The notes beneath the pieces are model-generated. The model did not search any database, had not been told where the DNA came from, and saw nothing but the letters and a program-made list of their open reading frames with translations. DNA of 64,000 nt from Seiridium cupressi (lineage: Eukaryota > Ascomycota > Sordariomycetes > Amphisphaeriales > Sporocadaceae), in the NCBI GenBank assembly GCA_036674765.1, contig JARVKI010000003.1:620001-684000 (forward strand), in the 5' to 3' direction. This document shows, piece after piece, positions 33,907 to 46,671 of the stretch (position 1 is its first letter; the number at the start of each line of letters is the position of its first letter). The position numbers and the translations under genes were made by a program.

Positions 33907-35531
33907 ATGTCTATCGACGATAAGTACGGCCAACCCTCTCAGCAGGATGCCGCTGCCTCCCAACAGTATGGGCTACATGTGTGGGACTAACCGTGCTCTC
34001 TGTATAGGTACATCGGACTGGCCTTGGCCATGTCGTCCAGTTTGGCTATAGGTATGTTCGCTCCACAGCTCCTAGGCACTGTTTCCTGGGTCTCCGTTCT
34101 CTGTGATGCACATCTGACAGATTTCGTCTACAGGCACAAGTTTCGTGATAACGAAAAAGGTACGATCCATTTTGTCGACATCACGACCCTGTTCATATGC
34201 ACCCAAAATCCCCGCATACCTGTCCCGCGCGCCAGAATCCCAACTAACATCGCTATTCAGGGTTTAATACAAGCAGAAGAAAGACATGGCTTCGAGGGCG
34301 ACGGCTTCGTCTATCTACGCAATCCTACGTGGTGGGCAGGAATTCTAAGCTGTAAGATCAAGGACAACAGGGATAGCCAACATTGAAAAGCTGCTGACCC
34401 ATTCCCTAGTGGTGCTTGGAGAGATTTGTAACTTTGCCGCGTACGCGTTTGCGCCTGCCATCCTCGTTACGCCCTTGGGAGCTCTGAGTGTGTTGATAGG
34501 AGCCGTGTTGGGATCATATTTCTTGAAAGAGGAGCTGGGGACGTTGGGAAAACTCGGATGCGCTCTATGTTTAATTGGCGCACTCATCATCGTTCTCCAT
34601 GCGCCGCCGGATGAGGAGATTGAGACCATCGACCAAATTTTGGAATATGCGCTGGCACCTGGTGAGTTTGGAGGACATCGCAAGGCCATAACAACCCCCA
34701 AGACTGACGAGTATCGCAGGCTATCTTCTCTACTGTCTGGTCGTCGTCGTCTTTGCGACCGTCATGATCTACAGGATTGCCCCAATTCACGGAAAGAAGA
34801 ACCCCTTGATCTATCTGTCCATCTGCTCGACGGTGGGATCCGTGTCTGTCATGTCCGTCAAGGCATTCGGTATCGCCGTCAAGCTCACCTTTGGTGGAAA
34901 CAACCAGTTCAAACACGCCTCCACCTACGTATTCATGATCCTAACTGGAGTATGCATTCTTGTACAAATGAACTACTTCAACAAGGCCCTGGCCACATTC
35001 CCCACCCAGATGTACGTCCCATTTGCGCCGTTCGTTAAGGAAAGTCCGTAGCTAACCAGCGGTAGTGTCAACCCATTATACTACGTTACCTTCACGACAG
35101 CCACACTTTGCGCCTCATTCATCCTTTTCACAGGGTTCAATACCAACGACGCCGTCAACACCTTGTCCCTTCTCTGCGGTTTCTTGGTTACTTTTACTGG
35201 TGTCTATCTGCTCAATCTCTCGCGTGCTGACCCGAACGGCGACAAGATGCTTGGTCGACGCGGCACAGATATCGGAGGCACAGATATGATCTCAAGCGTA
35301 CAGACACGACTGAGCATGTCGGCCCGACGCAGCATGGATCCACGTTATAGTGTTGGCAGTCAGGGTGACAGAGAGGGCTTGATGCGCGGTTACGACGAGG
35401 AGGCCGGGTTCGGTCTGACGGACCTGGCTGAGGACAGTGAGGATGAGGCCGCCAAAGCGAATGGGAACGGACATGCCAAGGAATCCCGAGGAAACTCGAT
35501 CGAGTTGCAGCCAAAGTCCAGCGGGCGGTAA
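33907..35531 (+). CDS. NIPA-type magnesium transporter (DUF803)
   Basis: Seven exons: 33907-33923, 34008-34051, 34134-34159, 34261-34351, 34410-34661, 34720-35011 and 35066-35531, giving 395 residues. The first four are tiny (17, 44, 26 and 91 bp), yet all phases fit and together they read MSIDDKYIGLALAMSSSLAI then GTSFVITKKGLIQAE. NIPA proteins are multi-helix transporters of Mg2+ and related cations in plasma or endosomal membranes. Landmarks are FVITKKGL, YLRNPTWWAGI, GEICNFAAYAFAPAILVTPL, GALSVLIGAVLGSYFL, LGCALCLIGALIIVLHAP and VQMNYFNKALATFPTQIVNP. About nine membrane helices precede a hydrophilic tail of about 105 residues with RLSMSARRSMDPRYS and an acidic cluster, probably cytosolic and phosphorylated. 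Confidence 0.94.
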
Positions 35532-38092
35532 CATACTGCATTATTGGAAGGAGTCATTTTGACTTGATCAGACCGCCACTGCTGCGAATTGCGATTGTAC
35601 ATTTTATCCTCTTAGACGACTACCTTTCACGAAATGGGGGCGGCGAGCCCTCCGACCAGGAGACTACCCACACGATTATACGAGAAGGGGCTTGGCGCAG
35701 TTTAACTGGCAGGAGTAAAGAGCTGGGAATTTCACGGGCTTGGGTTTGAAATCATCTTCTCATCGCATTTGGCGTTTAGGGGTTACGAGACTTTGGCATG
35801 AAAGGGGCAGCGAGCTACCTCGATTGATCGATCTGTGCAGCATAGCATGATGTGAGATTAACCCATGTTGAAAAAATATGCAGTGTACGTCGCACTGTAA
35901 GGACGGCAAGTAGCCAGAGCCTGGCTGCCTGGTATTGCATGGCCAAGCTGGAAGTTGGTGTGTGACAGAAAGCATACAAGATTACCTTGTGTTCTCTACA
36001 GAGGAAAAGACAAGGAATATGCAGAATCCATCTAGTCTCTCAGTTGAATGTGCAATCTTGGTACTTGTTCCAACCACAGAATCACTACCGCTCTGGATTA
36101 ACTCTACGGCTGGGGGCCGATTCCGCCATCCACCTCAACAATGGGGGACGTTAATTTCTTGTGCTAGGAAAAGTTCCAACACTGAGCTCTCGAGACCACT
36201 CCTGAGTCATGTTTCACTTTGCAGGATCGCCAGAAATGGTATACAAAGTCCCTCGTTGGTCTAATATGGTTTCTAGGTGATATGTTGGTAATCTCGAAGC
36301 GAATACGTGCACAACGCTGACCGTACCGTGTCCACTAGTCTAGAAGCAGCTCACGAATTCCGGGTGCTGCTTACGGGGATTAATTTACTTCATTCGCTAG
36401 AAGATTTCACACGAACTGACGAGCCTTGCCTCGCGCTTGAGCTTTAGGGTGCCTCAGCGCCTTGTGTCTCTACATCTGCATCTCCTCAATCCACCTCCCC
36501 TGAGAGAGAGTTAACGTACATGTAGATGATCTCGGACCACCACCATTACTGGGATCTAAGCGGCAATCGCGAATATATACCAAATTCACAAGCTCCTATC
36601 ATGGGCCCCAGCTGAGCATCTAGACCCCTGGATTCTTCAGAGTCCCACTGGGCTCCCAGTCTGCTCAAAATAGTATCATCCATCTTCGTTCGGGCTCGAG
36701 GCAGCGAACTATTTCTGTCAAAGGGGGTTAGGCTTCAAATACCCCGCCCTTCGATCCAGGATGGGAGTCTGCAAAATGACATCAGACATTGATCTGAAGT
36801 CAGGTGTCGCTTGTCATGTGTAAAAGCGAATTCTCTATCCTTTGCAAGGTACAAAGCTCCAACATAAGTCGACAAGACCATGGAGTTACAGCTAGTATTG
36901 TCGATGAGAGCTATGTCGAAAGTCACATGTGGAAGGAAATCTCAACGAGCTGTACCTATGTAATGTGAACAACATAAAGGCAGGAACATACTTCGTATGG
37001 GGTATTAAGCTTCTGCTACAATCAGGCATTTGGGGACATCGGCCTCAGATACGAAGGCAATTGACTTCGCATGGCAACCCGGAAGATCCTCCTGGCATAC
37101 GGGGTTATTTACAGCTCGTACTGGTAGCTGCTCGAGTAAGCAAGCTGCTCCACGTGACAGAAATCTTCTCCTGATGACACAAGACACTCGTGTGATGTCG
37201 GTGCAGCCAGAACCCGGATGATACCCCCAAAAATACGGCAAGGTTCAGTAGATCATAGTCCACAAAATAACGGCGCCGTGGAACATCGTGTGCTCGCCCC
37301 CTACTTTAGCCTTGGAGCCGCGGCGGAGGGACTAGGTCGTGCATGAGATGGGTAAGTCGCCATATCTAAATGGCTAGATATGAGGTCAAGAGTTTCAGTA
37401 AGTCGTATCTACATCACCTGGCATATTGCTTAAGGCCTGATGCGAGAATATAAACGTGGCCTGACCAAAGGCAGAGAGCACCATAGAATTGCCTTGGCAA
37501 CATACCGAAGCCTGGAAAGATATTTCACATCAGAAAAACTATCGACCTTATTAACATATGAAGCCAACTAGATTTCAGAGAGCTCCGCAGACAAGGATAT
37601 TGAGATTGGCATATACGCATGGGTGAACTATCTTCCCACGCTTCTCGAATGCTTAGGTGTCCATCGACCCATTCTAAGTGAACCAAATGAAGTTCCTAAA
37701 AGACTCATTGCGCCTCGTCTTACGTGAGGAATAAACGCGGACCCGGAGTGAGTATAGCTTCTTATAAACGAACTTTTGCGACTAACTGACGAGGTGCCAG
37801 ATGTTGTGTTTAGGCAGGGAAATCATTTCGGTTGACCCGAAAATTATTTCAATGACATGTATCACATGGGCTTACTCGAGAATCCAGCTTCTCACCATTG
37901 ACATAGTTTCGTATTCACTGTGGGAAATATCAGGGATTGTGGTGAACCATGTGTATTCACAGTGTAACTGCCGAATTTTGCCGTTTCTTAGCAATGCAAA
38001 GATAAACGCCTGGTCGTACCTTCCTCACATGCTGTCGTCATTATGCCATTTCCATTTTGGACCGAGGGAACCCAACACCGATTGCCTCAATC
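35532..38092. other. Large convergent intergenic region, no supported gene
   Basis: About 2.6 kb between the 3' ends of the transporter and RPS3 genes. It is AT-rich in its right half. Frames are short and none resembles a known family. Confidence 0.55.
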
Positions 38093-39040
38093 CTATTGCT
38101 GCTCAGCGGGTGCTTCCTCTCCCTCGGCACCAGCCTCCTCCTCAGCAGCACGCTGAGCCTCAGCCTGAGCCTGCACCTGAGCGGCCTTGGCACCGTAGTC
38201 CTGGGACATGGGCTGGATGACGCTCTGCTCCTCCTTGGGCTCGATGATGGTGACGGCGTCAGGAAGAGACTTCTGGGGACCGGCCTTGCCCTCGGGGTCG
38301 GAGCCGCGCATGATCTTGACCTTGATACCCAAGACACCCTGGCGGAGAAGGACGTGGCGGGTGGCGCTGTCGATGAAGTCGCGGGCGGGCTGACCGGAGT
38401 GGATCATGAAGCCGTCGGTGAACTTCATGGACTTGGCACGGGCAGCACGGAGCTTACCGGAGACGACGACCTCGCAACCCTTGGCGCCGGACTCCATGAT
38501 GAAGCGGAGGACACCATAGCAGGCACGACGGACGGCCAGACCGTTGAGAAGCTTGTATCGGAGGGACTCGCACTGGGCGACGGCTGACAGACCACGGTTC
38601 TGGACCTTGGCGGCGTAGAGGGAGACGCTGTTCTCGGGGAACTTGAATCGCTTCTGGATGAGGGAGGTGAGCTCGCGGATGCGGCGACCCTGCTCGCCGA
38701 GAACCTCCTGGGTGTGGGTGGCGCGGATGATGATGTCGGTAACGGTGGGGGTGACGCGGACCTCGACGCCAGAGTAACCCTCCTCAGCGAGCTCGCGCTG
38801 GAAGAACTCGTTCAGCTCGGCGTAGAAGACACCGTCGGCGACGAACTTTCTGCGCTTGGAGCTGGGGAACAAGTCAGCACTGGTTCAGGACTACACCAAC
38901 ATGGCGCTCTTCCGCTCGCCAACCTGGGCGAAATGTCGTGGGGACTAATTCCGACACCAAGCCAAACGGGAGGAATTGCAACCACTTCCCAAAATGCGCA
39001 GAACAATTCGTACGTACATCTGAGTGCCCGGAACAGCCAT
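38093..39040 (-). CDS. RPS3: 40S ribosomal protein S3 (uS3)
   Basis: Two exons, 39040-39018 (MAVPGTQ plus two bases) and 38861-38093, separated by a 156 bp intron, give 263 residues. A short first exon followed by a longer intron is typical of fungal ribosomal protein genes. uS3 sits at the mRNA entry channel of the small subunit. The N-terminal KH domain contains [20 protein letters not shown] and [18 protein letters not shown]; the C-terminal domain contains [51 protein letters not shown]. The tail is A/E/Q-rich. Codons end almost entirely in C or G, much more strictly than in the neighbours, as expected for a very highly expressed gene. The gene is divergent from the myotubularin gene. Confidence 0.97.
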
Positions 39041-39886
39041 GTTGACGGTATTGATTGATTGACTGGCGAAAGGTCGATCAGAGGTCTTGGGGTCGGGGGT
39101 GGTGTTTCGAGGACGGCCAGAGACTGAGGGTCGCAGAGATCACGAAAAGTATTGTGGTGGAGTGGACTGGGCCCGCAGTGATTGGACCTGGCGCCGGATT
39201 TTGGATCGAAATTCTAGGGTTTGTGTGTGAAGGTACGAAGTTGGGTGGGGCAAGAACAACTGGTTTGACGGAAACATTCTACTTTTGCATATTATTGCTG
39301 TTGTCCCAACTCGCGTATCACTTATTTCCTTAAGCGGGTGGACAATGGTTTGCAGGGGCTAATGTATCTTATCGATATGGGCGGAGCATGTTTGCAGGCA
39401 TTTTGAGTGCCATCCCCCAAGACCAGTGCTAGGGCCAACTCCCAGGTGACGTCGGACCATGTCAGAAGCTCCCCCAGGTCGGAGCTGCAGCTGCCATCAG
39501 CCTCGCGTCCAATACCCATGGCCCCGCGCTGCTATTTCACCAGGACTCCACTGGCGATGATGACCACCAACGCCAGCAGGCTAGTACTAGACCTCAGATG
39601 GCAGACTTGTGATGCAAATCGGCTTTGCGCAACACACGGCAAGCATGTGCGACTCTGATTTTTCGCGACCAATGTGACGCTGTTTCGCTCTAATGCCTTA
39701 AAATCTGTTGACCGTCATCACCCGACCAGAACCAGAACCGTATTCCTGCTTGCTTTCTGGGCCACCGCACCAAAGCTGCCCCTCCTGAAGGGCCTGGCCG
39801 GAGAACCCTCTGCAAATGCGGCTGGCCAAAACAATATATGCTCCTTTCCACGCTCACGTCGCCTGCGCACCACGCCCGAGTCCAAG
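39041..39886. promoter_or_regulatory. Bidirectional promoter of RPS3 and the myotubularin gene
   Basis: 846 bp between divergent start codons. No additional gene is visible. Strong promoter activity towards RPS3 is expected from its codon bias; specific elements were not identified. Confidence 0.5.
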
Positions 39887-42433
39887 ATGCAGCTCAAAAA
39901 GGTATGTTTCCTTTTCTGCCCATCATCAGCATTCCAGCCTGCGTGCCCGGCCGCTAACTTGAGGGCCCCCCCCCCTTAGATACCCGATGTTGAGGCCATT
40001 CGCGGAGGCGAGATGCACAAGGGCGACTTGCATTTGACAGAACACCACGTCGTATTTGTGATGCCCAATACTCCTGCGGCCGGCGCCAAACTACCACCAA
40101 ATGTCCCTAAGACCCGGGAGCTCTACATAGCATACCCCATCCTCAACTACTGCAATTTCAGGCCCTCGCCCCCGGCTTCCGGGAGGACTTCTACCGTCCG
40201 GATACGAGGGCGAGACTTTACTTTCATAAGCTTTCATTTCAAAGACGACGGAAGCGCGCGCGAAGCGTTCGAGCTGATACGAAACCGAACATGTCGCCTG
40301 GGATCAATAGAGCAACTTTATGCTTTTAGCTACCAGCCGCTCAAGCAAGAGAAGCCTTTCAACGGCTGGGAGATGTATGACCCAAAAGTAGAGTTTAGAA
40401 GGCAAGGAATCAGTAGCAAATCCCAAGACCGGGGCTGGAGGATATCCAACATCAATAAGGACTATGCCTTTTCTCCGACCTACCCGGGCCTGCTTGTCGT
40501 TCCCTCCCAGATCTCAGACAACGTTATAAAGCATGCTGGCCCCTATCGGTCACGTCAACGGATACCTGTTTTGACATATTTACACTCCTTGAACAACTGC
40601 TCCATCACTCGCAGTTCACAGCCATGCGTTGGTCTTCGGGGAAATCGAAGCCCGCAAGACGAGAGGATCGTGAGCGCGAGCTTCTCCGCCTCGGCGACGG
40701 TGGAGTTTAATGGGCTCGACGTTCCCGCCACCGAAACAGCAGAACCGAGCCCGGCCACCAGTCAGGCCGATATCCGGGATCCTAGTTTAGACTCCGAGTC
40801 GCTTGCTGCGGCGCAACTCGAGGATGAGTTGATCGCAGCCGGGGATCCCAACTACGACCCAAAGACCGGCAAGCGACTGATATTCGGGGCACAGCAGAGC
40901 AATCTTATTGTCGATGCCCGCCCAACCATCAATGCCGTGGTTATGCAGGCCATGGGGAAGGGGTCAGAGAATATGGACTATTACAATTTTGCCAAGAAGG
41001 CGTACCTTAACATTGACAACATCCACGTCATGCGCGAATCTCTCAATACCGTGATAGAAGCTATCAAGGACGGTGACATTAGCCGTCTGCCGCCGAACCG
41101 GGAGCTTCTTCAGAAGAGCGCCTGGTTAAAACACATCACCGGCGTGTTGGATGGTTCAGCTCTGATCGCGCGTCAAGTCGGCATACGGCATTCTCATGTT
41201 CTCATACACTGCTCCGACGGTTGGGATCGGACAAGTCAGTTGTCTGCCCTGTCGCAGCTCATGCTCGACCCTTTCTACCGCACCATCGAAGGCTTCATTA
41301 TTCTCGTGGAAAAGGACTGGCTATCATTCGGGCATATGTTCTTCCAGCGCTCCGGCCCTCTGAATCATGAGAAATGGTTCACGGTCGAGCGTGATGCAAT
41401 GGCAGGAGGTACTCTGCAGCCAGGGGAATCGGATGGGCGGGCCGGAGAGGCCTTCGAGAAGGCTTTCGCTAGCGCAACTCGTTTCTTCAACAAAAAGAAC
41501 ACCCACAAGGATGAAAATGTAGACCCCGATGATACCCCCTCGCCGCCGGATGATCCTTCTCAGACAAAGCGTGGTGAAGGCGAGGCTACCCGCCCCAACG
41601 AGATATCGCCCGTCTTCCACCAGTTCCTGGACTCGACCTACCAACTTCTCCGGCAACACCCTACGCGCTTCGAGTTCAATGAACGCTTCCTCCGGCGGCT
41701 GCTTTACCACCTCTATTCTGCGCAATATGGCACTTTTCTATGGAACTCTGAGAAGGCTCGCAAGGATGCCAAAGCCGCCGAACGCACACGCAGTGTATGG
41801 GGCTACTTCCTCTCTCGAAAGCAAGAATTCTCGAATCCAGAGTACGACGCCACTATCGACGACCGCCAGTCTGGCCGCGAACGCTTGATATTTCCCCGGC
41901 TAGGCGAGATTCGTTGGTGGGCATCTTGTTTTGGTCGTGCGGATGCAGAGATGAACGAGTACCTCGATGCCGCGGCTGCTAGGGGTGAACGCGTCAATAA
42001 CTATAGCACCAACGTGTCGACGAGTCCAGCGCCGGGAAGCAGAAGTAGGAGCCCGATACCCCCACACTTGTCAACACCAGGGCTCAAGGCATCGACAAGC
42101 GTATTGACAGGCGTTGAGACAGCCCATGAAGCACTCACGCCGGATCAAGGTGCGCGAGATGGACGTACGAGCCTGAAGAAGAGTGCCAGTGCGGATACTC
42201 CCGGAGCGTTCACGTCTAATCTTGCCAAGTTAAGAGACGGAGTTGCAGGGTTGGAGATAGGGAAAGGGCTATTTGGTGGTGGTGCAACGTCGGAATCCCA
42301 TGCAGGCACCGAAGCAACAGAGAACAATGCAGGGAGCAGTGAAACTGGGAAGCCTCTGCAGGAAATGACCGATTTGCCCATGCCGACGCCACCTTTGGGC
42401 GACAACAGTGAACAGGGGCTTGAGATGACGTAG
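39887..42433 (+). CDS. YMR1: Myotubularin-family phosphoinositide 3-phosphatase
   Basis: Two exons, 39887-39901 (MQLKK) and 39980-42433, joined in phase 0, give 822 residues. Myotubularins remove the 3-phosphate from PI(3)P and PI(3,5)P2 on endosomes and vacuoles. The N-terminus is a PH-GRAM domain (MHKGDLHLTEHHVVFVMP, LYIAYPILNYCNF). The phosphatase domain includes FNGWEMYDPKVEFRRQG, the YPGLLVVPSQISD region, NAVVMQAMGKGSE and the active-site loop HCSDGWDRTSQ, with nucleophile C416 and R422, so the enzyme should be active. DPFYRTIEGFIILVEKDWLSFGH follows as in the family. Two disordered inserts lie at about residues 210-295 and 480-550, and the C-terminal 150 residues are S/T-rich and disordered. 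A C-rich tract abuts the acceptor of the only intron. Confidence 0.95.
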
Positions 42434-42805
42434 TGCCTCATTTAAAGGAACATTTCCGGCTATTAAGCATTAGCTAGCTGTTCGGTTTGGGAGTCAAGCC
42501 ATCATTGGGAATACGAAAACTATTTTACAGCCAAGAGCTCTACGTTGTATACTACAGCAAGGGATAGAGCAGGACAGCGGGTAGCATTAGATCTTTGTGG
42601 ACGGATGAACCAGTGCTCAACTGGATGACGGAGCGTAAACAGGAGATGAAATACACCAGCGACAACACCCTCAACTACGTGTTCGATGCTTGTGAACTGT
42701 GCACACTTTTGAGACATGGTAGAGTGTGACAAAGAAAAAAAAAAAAAAAAAAAACCCCCATACGTATCGCCACTGCATCTATTACTGCATCATATACTGA
42801 TAGCG
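42434..42805. other. Convergent 3' region with poly-A tract
   Basis: 372 bp between the ends of the myotubularin and VPS16 genes. A 20-base A run at 42735-42754 is followed by CCCCC. No gene. Confidence 0.65.
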
Positions 42806-45724
42806 TTACTTCTTAAAGACGGTAGCACCCAGTCTCTCAATTTCTCTGCCCTCAGCCGTGTTCTTGCCCGCCGCCTCCAGAAGACCCATCCATGCTTCAG
42901 CATCTTTTGTCTTGACTGCCTCTTCGGCAGCTTTGACGCGCAGGCCGCATTTCTCATACATGGTGACCGTAGCACCTGGTTCGAGGTTCTGGCACTTTGG
43001 AATGAAGACGGCTGCTAGTCGGGGATTACCAGCTTGAAGTATGGTATTGAAAAATGGCTTCGCAAAGGGGATGAACTGTTAGTAAGGAAACGCGATAATA
43101 AGTGCTATCATCAAGGAGTGGGCTCTCACCTCCCATCCAATAGGGCTTTTCCTCGTCTTCGAAATCTCTTCAATTTCATTCCAGTCGCGCTTGGCGACCA
43201 GTGCTCGAAGTCTGTGATTCATATGTTAGTTTTGCCATGACGACGTGCGCCAGCAGCAAAATCTCTCACCTGATCCACCAGGCAACCTTCTCGGGCACCT
43301 TGAATTCGCTCTGAATTTTCTTGGCCTTGTTGTGGTAGCCCAGCCGGATAAGTTTGAAGAGGGTCTCGTTAACGCTCAAGCCGGTGAAACTATCGGAAAA
43401 GTCCCGGTCGAATGCTTCCTGCATCCGAAGCAGGGTTGCCGATTCTTTCAGGGACTGGAGCTCAAATGCATTCTCCTTAGAGTCCGATAGTAGCTTCGCG
43501 GCAAGCGCAAGCTTGTCGCCTGCTGTACGCGCGTCAGGCTGATGCAGCGCTTCTCGAATAAAGACCCCCGCGCCGTCTATTCTTCTGTCGTCTTGGTAAT
43601 ACAGATCCTTGAGTAGAGCATTGTCATCCTCTAGTGCCGCAGAAGACTCGACAAGGGCTGTCGCGGCAGGACGAGCGTTTATCACGCGGAAGAAAGACGC
43701 CAAAGGTAGCTTCTTCTTCAGCTGCAGTAGAACGAAGAACATGAGGTCCGAGTCTCCACTTTCGACGGCCTTGTCCAAGGCTATCTCATCTTCCTCCATA
43801 CTCAGCAGTAGTGGCACCTGGCGGCCAGCTCGTGGTTCGTGGTTCAGGAGTTCAGTAGCCAGGCGACCGCGTCCTTCGTCGTAAGCTGCCCTTGCAATCG
43901 CTTCAAAGGAAATCCCAGGCTTGCCCGCCAGCTTCTCTACGACCATACGACAGATGACTTCGTCGTCTTCCGAACCAGTGCGTACTTTGGCGGAGGCCCA
44001 ATGAACATAGATACGGTCTGTCGGTAGGCGAAGATACCCTGCAACTTTCAGGGCTAGGAGATACTCGTGCCGATTGATCAACCTCTGAACCAAGCCTTCG
44101 GGTGTGAGTCGTTGATATTGTTCATACGATAGTGGCAAGCCGACCTCATAGTATCGTATCGCGTTGAGAACACGTAGCGTCTCGCACATGTCAACGAAGT
44201 CATCGCTATTATAGATGTCGAGCACCGACTTGCCAAAAGAAGCGGCCTTCAATAACTGTTTCTGCCAATGAACATTGAACTCATGACCGGCAGCAGCCAC
44301 GCAGGTATCAACCGCTTCCACGAGGTTCGATCGTATTAGTTGAATGTTGTCATCAGCTTTGGGCGACTGGTTCTCCAGCTGTTCCACCGCATCCAGCAGA
44401 ATTGATGCGGGCGACTCGGTGCCAAACCGGAACACTTCATCCGTAACGTCGGGCACTTTTTGGAGAAAGTCGCAAACGTCATTGGTGATGAGTCTGACAC
44501 CATCGTGATCTGCATGAAGTGTCAAATTGTGGCTTACTTGCTTTGATGCCAAATGAGATTCTTACCAGCAAGGACGTGTACTTTTCCCTCGTAATAGTAC
44601 TGTGCGACGGCATTATTGGGGCCAACCACATTGACTTCGTCATCCCAGGCGATGACCACGGCGTCATTACCGCACCACTGCAGATACTTGGGCGGGATCT
44701 TGGACCTGGAGTCATGCTCGCTTAGACGGCTCTGAAAGTCGGCCGTGATGACGTGCGCTTTGCCATCGGCAGCATAAAGCGCAGCGAATTTGCCATTCGG
44801 CGACACACTGATCTGGGTGAAGGGGCCGATATCGAGAAAACGATCTTCGCAATCCGTGGCATCGACGACGTAGATTGTCTGGTTGATGCTCAAAAGCACC
44901 TCCACCGACCGGGAAAGCGTGAAGCTCGGAGACACGAGGGCCCAGGCGTGGACTTCTCCTTCTGGGGGCGATGCGAGTGCCTTTGGTCGGGGCTCATCAT
45001 ACGACGACACAGAAATGAGAGCATTGTTGGAGAGCAGTGCCACCATTCCAGTATCATAGAACTTGCAGGAGTGGACACCGAAATCCTCGGCCTCGCGTCC
45101 CAGGGAGAATTGGGTGAAGTCGCCTTGGAGATCATAGTAGCAACGAACGGTCCCATCGTAACTAACGACCAGGAGCTTTTCGTCTTCTGACCATCCTAGG
45201 CCCTTGATGGAGCCCTTATCCCAAGGTATGCTCTTCAGGAGCTTGCCTGCGCAGCTGTATAAGTCGATGCTGGGCTTTGACGACTTGGCTGCCCTAAGCG
45301 TCTGTAGCTTGGTCTCATCTCGATAGATTGCTGTTGTCGAGTTAGTATGTCCAGTGTCGAAGCGAAATACGTCACACTAGCTGGTTCTGCTTGATAATCA
45401 GGAGCCTCATGCGTATGCGAGCATGTGAAAGACGCCGGGCGGTAGCATTGCAAACACGAACTTCGGTCTTAGCACTGGTAACGTTTCAAGCATCCACTTG
45501 AGCTCGGGAGGAGACAGACCGAGAGACAGGTAGGTGTAAATGGACTGGAAATGAGACGACATGAAAAGCGTGACCATACCTACGGCGCCTCCATATGGAG
45601 CCCCAGCAACGATATAGTTATCCAAGTCAAGATCCCGGTCAAAGACTGCCGTGTAAAGCTGGGTCTTGCGGTAGAACCGATCTCCGACTTTCTCCCATCC
45701 TGCGGTAGGATGAGGGGCCTCCAT
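42806..45724 (-). CDS. VPS16: Vacuolar sorting protein Vps16 (HOPS/CORVET core)
   Basis: Five exons: 45724-45580, 45330-44566, 44509-43270, 43211-43130 and 43057-42806, giving 827 residues. Vps16 is a core subunit of the HOPS and CORVET tethers that drive fusion at endosomes and vacuoles. The start EKVGDRFYRKTQLYTAVFD and DNYIVAGAPYGGAVA are the canonical N-terminus; the N-terminal half is a beta-propeller (LGWSEDEKLLVVSYDGTVRCY, VVIAWDDEVNVVGP), the C-terminal half an alpha-solenoid (LNAIRYYEVGLPLSYEQY, KVAGYLRLPTDRIYVHWA, LLLSMEEDEIALDKAVESGD). The first intron, 249 bp, has a perfect TACTAAC branch site. For the last intron two acceptors keep the frame; I chose 43057 because it gives SPIGWEPFFN and leaves normal spacing from the CTAAC branch site; using the earlier one adds FIPFAK. 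Confidence 0.95.
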
Positions 45725-46671
45725 TATGGGTCACCTCATTTTACTCAGGAGAAATAGAGGAGTGTTGACTATGTTCGGGGTCGCTCCTATGGGCACCCGA
45801 TGCTGGACAGGCTGTGCGAGTGCCAGGCTACACTGAGGTTACGGAGTGGTTGCTGTGAGCGCTACTGCTTGCTGCTGCTGCTTGCTGCTGCTGCTGCCGC
45901 TGCCGCTGCGGTGCGGTGACGTTAGAACTTAGGGGAGCTGGGAGCTCCAAAGCCACTAGTTAGGCGGCTGCCGCTGCACAACGCTCGGGCCTTTGCTGTA
46001 CTCGTCGCATGAGTGGAGACCTCTGATGGCTTATCTAATCACTCGGCTCCGCTGCCGCTTCACATGAACGCATCCCCGTTCCGCAGTCGATCCCGAACCG
46101 TCAGTGTCTAAAAAAAAAGGGGGTCCAGAGGAACCACTTAAATACCGTGGTGGCCCACCATCTCGATATGGCCGCCTCTCCGTGCGAGCTTCCTGAAATG
46201 TCAACGTCTGCCGCTGTGGTGACTGTCTCAGGATCCAATGGGGCCTTCTCGACGCAACGCAGAGAATCATTCTGGAACGAGTAAATGACCGGCGGACGTG
46301 ACGCACATCGTGCCATGCCCGCCTCTGTCGCGCCTTCGACTTGATGAGCCCAGCTGTTCCTGCATTGGTTCGGTCGCCAACATGTGAAGGCCCCCCTGCC
46401 AAGCACTGCTCGTAGAGAAGGACAGACGACCTATGTCATGCATGAATATTAGGGTCGCCTCAAATATGGAGGGGCCCAAAGCACTCATACACAGGATCGG
46501 AAAAGCCGATCGAGGGCATCCGTATAAGAAAGCTTCAGAATCACCCTGATACTCCAGGACAATCCAAATCACATCATCCATCTCATTAACTACTGGTCAA
46601 CTGCTCTTATCTCAATCCCCACAGATAAACTTTCCAAGAGTCGCATCTTTGTGCCTATAAATATCATCGCA
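45725..46671. promoter_or_regulatory. Divergent intergenic region with CTG/CCG repeats
   Basis: 947 bp upstream of both VPS16 and the small NTF2-like gene. A GC-rich cluster of CTG and CCGCTG repeats lies at about 45864-45912. No gene seen. Confidence 0.55.
45864..45912. repeat. Imperfect CTG/CCGCTG trinucleotide repeat
   Basis: About 49 bp of CTG triplets broken by TT and by GCCGCTGCCGCTG units, 140-190 bp upstream of the VPS16 start codon and non-coding as far as I can tell. Confidence 0.8.

Noticed and set aside
38057..38587. Leucine-rich plus-strand frame over RPS3
   Set aside because: Antisense shadow produced by the strong GC-ending codon bias of RPS3.
45331..45579. Open reading through the first intron of VPS16 as an alternative protein end
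   Set aside because: The intron has a consensus donor, TACTAAC branch site and acceptor, and the joined exons match the Vps16 family; the read-through ends in an unrelated peptide.
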